This document shows positions 53,981 to 55,065 of a stretch of DNA of 55,065 nucleotides, piece after piece. Under the pieces are notes generated by a model, which was not told the origin of the DNA, ran no database searches, and saw nothing but the letters and a program-made list of their open reading frames with translations. Position 1 is the stretch's first letter; each line of letters opens with the position of its first letter. The stretch spans positions 1,560,070-1,615,134 of the forward strand of contig CACRSC010000084.1 of the NCBI GenBank assembly GCA_902651635.1. Direction: 5' to 3'. This DNA comes from Mastigamoeba balamuthi (Eukaryota; Evosea; Mastigamoebida; Mastigamoebidae). A program made the translations under genes and the position numbers.

Positions 53981-55065
53981 ATGGAGGGACAGCCAGGAGC
54001 GCGCACAGCGCCTGCAGGAGCCCACGTCGACCTCACCGAGTGCCTCCCCGACGACGTCGTGGCCCGCATCTTCGCTCACGTCGGCCAGAGCGCCAACGCC
54101 TCGGAGGTCTGCGAGCTGAGCCGCGTCTGCCGCAGGTGGCGCAGGCTCCTCAGCAGGCCCCCATTCGAGGCCTGGCGGGCCACCTACTGCTCATGGAGTG
54201 TGCCCTCGCGCGTCCCCTCTGCCCTTGTGGGGACTCTCTACTTCTCCTACCACATCGACACTCTGCCTGCTGGTCTGTGGCGGCCCAGGCCCCCGCACAT
54301 CGACCCCAGCCTCTGGGGCCCCCACACGCTCGCCTTCGAGAACTTGGGCCCCGTGGACGTGGCGCTCGAGCTCGTGGGGCTCTGCAGGGACTCGCTGCGC
54401 ACCCTCGAGGGCGGGCACCCTGAGGCCGCACAGGCCGCCCTGGCCACCTGCCCCCTGCTCAGGTCACTCGAAGTGAGCGCTCTGGACGACTGCGTCGTGC
54501 GCGGGTTCGTCGAGCGCGCCAGAGCGGGGCTCCCGGCCATCGATGAGCTCCCGGGCATCAACGAGGTCGGCGACTGCGCGCTGCCGCCCGGAGACTCGCC
54601 CGCGGGCAGAATGCTCGCACGGGCCCTCAGGAGCGTCCACATCGAGGGCGCGTTCGAGGAGGCGCTGCGCTCGCTGGTGGCGCTGGGGTGCCAGCGGCTG
54701 GAGCACCTGAGCTGCTGGCTGTGCCTCGTTGAGGGGAATGACAGCGGCGACGACCTGCTCCGCGACTCGCGGACGCTCGCCGAGGGCCTCTGCCCGCTGC
54801 GCACGCTCAAGGCCGAGGAGGTCGAGGCGCCGATGCTCACGGCCTTCGCCGAGGCCGAGCGGCAGGCGCGGTCACTGCGATTCCTCGAGTGGCGGAACTA
54901 CAGGTCGGGCCACTGGGACGACGAGCGCAGCACAGCCGAGAACGCGCAGTTCGCTGCGGCGCTGGCGAGGCTCACGGCGCTGGAGAGGCTGGTCCTGGAG
55001 GACAAGGAGCACATGCGCGGGGCTCTGGTGGCGCTGCCCAGCCTGAGGTCGCTGGTGTCGCTGGC
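53981..55065 (+). CDS. F-box protein (subfamily I), 3' end beyond the window
   Basis: ATG at 53981 opens a frame that continues without a stop to the window edge (361 codons seen). It begins MEGQPGARTAPAGAHVDLTE, followed by the F-box LPDDVVARIFAHVGQSANAS and VCRRWRRLLSRPPFEAW. The LRR-like region includes CPLLRSLEVSALDDCVVRG, CWLCLVEGNDSGDDLLRDS and FLEWRNYRSGHWDDE, all in register with the intact copy at 50687. About 130 residues should lie beyond the window. Codon use is as GC-rich as in the intact copy. Likely an SCF substrate adaptor; its target is unknown. Confidence 0.78.
   Translation, partial: MEGQPGARTAPAGAHVDLTECLPDDVVARIFAHVGQSANASEVCELSRVCRRWRRLLSRPPFEAWRATYCSWSVPSRVPSALVGTLYFSYHIDTLPAGLWRPRPPHIDPSLWGPHTLAFENLGPVDVALELVGLCRDSLRTLEGGHPEAAQAALATCPLLRSLEVSALDDCVVRGFVERARAGLPAIDELPGINEVGDCALPPGDSPAGRMLARALRSVHIEGAFEEALRSLVALGCQRLEHLSCWLCLVEGNDSGDDLLRDSRTLAEGLCPLRTLKAEEVEAPMLTAFAEAERQARSLRFLEWRNYRSGHWDDERSTAENAQFAAALARLTALERLVLEDKEHMRGALVALPSLRSLVSL

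Noticed and set aside
53698-54423. 241-codon plus-strand frame at the right edge
   Set aside because: It overlaps the F-box gene in a shifted frame. The true frame starts at 53981 and stays open to the window end with all F-box motifs.

Overview
The window is nuclear DNA of an intron-rich, probably unicellular eukaryote. Genes are GC-rich, cut by many short introns, closely packed on both strands, and separated by AT-rich gaps. The gene set (class I cyclic-nucleotide phosphodiesterase, cytosolic-type malate dehydrogenase, ETF-ubiquinone oxidoreductase, F-box families, secreted or membrane proteins with C-x-C-x-C-G-x-x-D-x-D-C modules) would fit an amoebozoan or a similar free-living protist. 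That placement is inference; no marker gene here settles it. All exon models were built by hand from splice dinucleotides, reading phase, paralogue comparison and family motifs.

Layout. 1-5262: AT-rich, gene-poor, with weak coding fragments, a dispersed repeat pair, and a ~1.66 kb element bounded by 22-bp terminal inverted repeats (3317-4980). 5263-25510: a metabolic and signalling block. It holds a membrane-anchored phosphodiesterase (-), an Old Yellow Enzyme-type flavin oxidoreductase (-), two tandem NAD(P)H:quinone-oxidoreductase-like genes (+), three tandem malate dehydrogenase genes (-), ETF-QO (-) and a RING-finger gene (+). 26472-28368: a cysteine-containing protein I do not recognise (-). 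28903-28974: a tRNA.

29263-41372 holds three paralogous type I membrane proteins (here XM1, XM2, XM3; all -). Each has a signal peptide, an N-terminal domain, four CECG-type modules, one to three EGF-like or Myxococcus-repeat-like modules, one transmembrane helix and a conserved tail. Their modules sit on phase-1 exons. From 37283 to the right edge the window is an F-box gene family in turnover: one intact gene (50687-52177), one apparently intact gene cut by the window edge (53981-55065), and many frameshifted, deleted or inverted copies. A piece of an XM gene and a decapitated tRNA-Ile lie among them.

The metabolic genes are all redox enzymes using flavin or nicotinamide cofactors. ETF-QO feeds electrons from flavoproteins to quinone, malate dehydrogenase turns over NAD(H), and the OYE and NQO enzymes reduce enones or quinones. 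No operon-like logic is expected in a eukaryote, but the OYE/NQO and ETF-QO/RING pairs are divergent and may share promoters. The most unusual points are a high apparent rate of GC-AG introns, phase-1 exon shuffling in the XM family, mosaic homogenisation of the malate dehydrogenase array, and micro-rearrangements within the F-box cluster.
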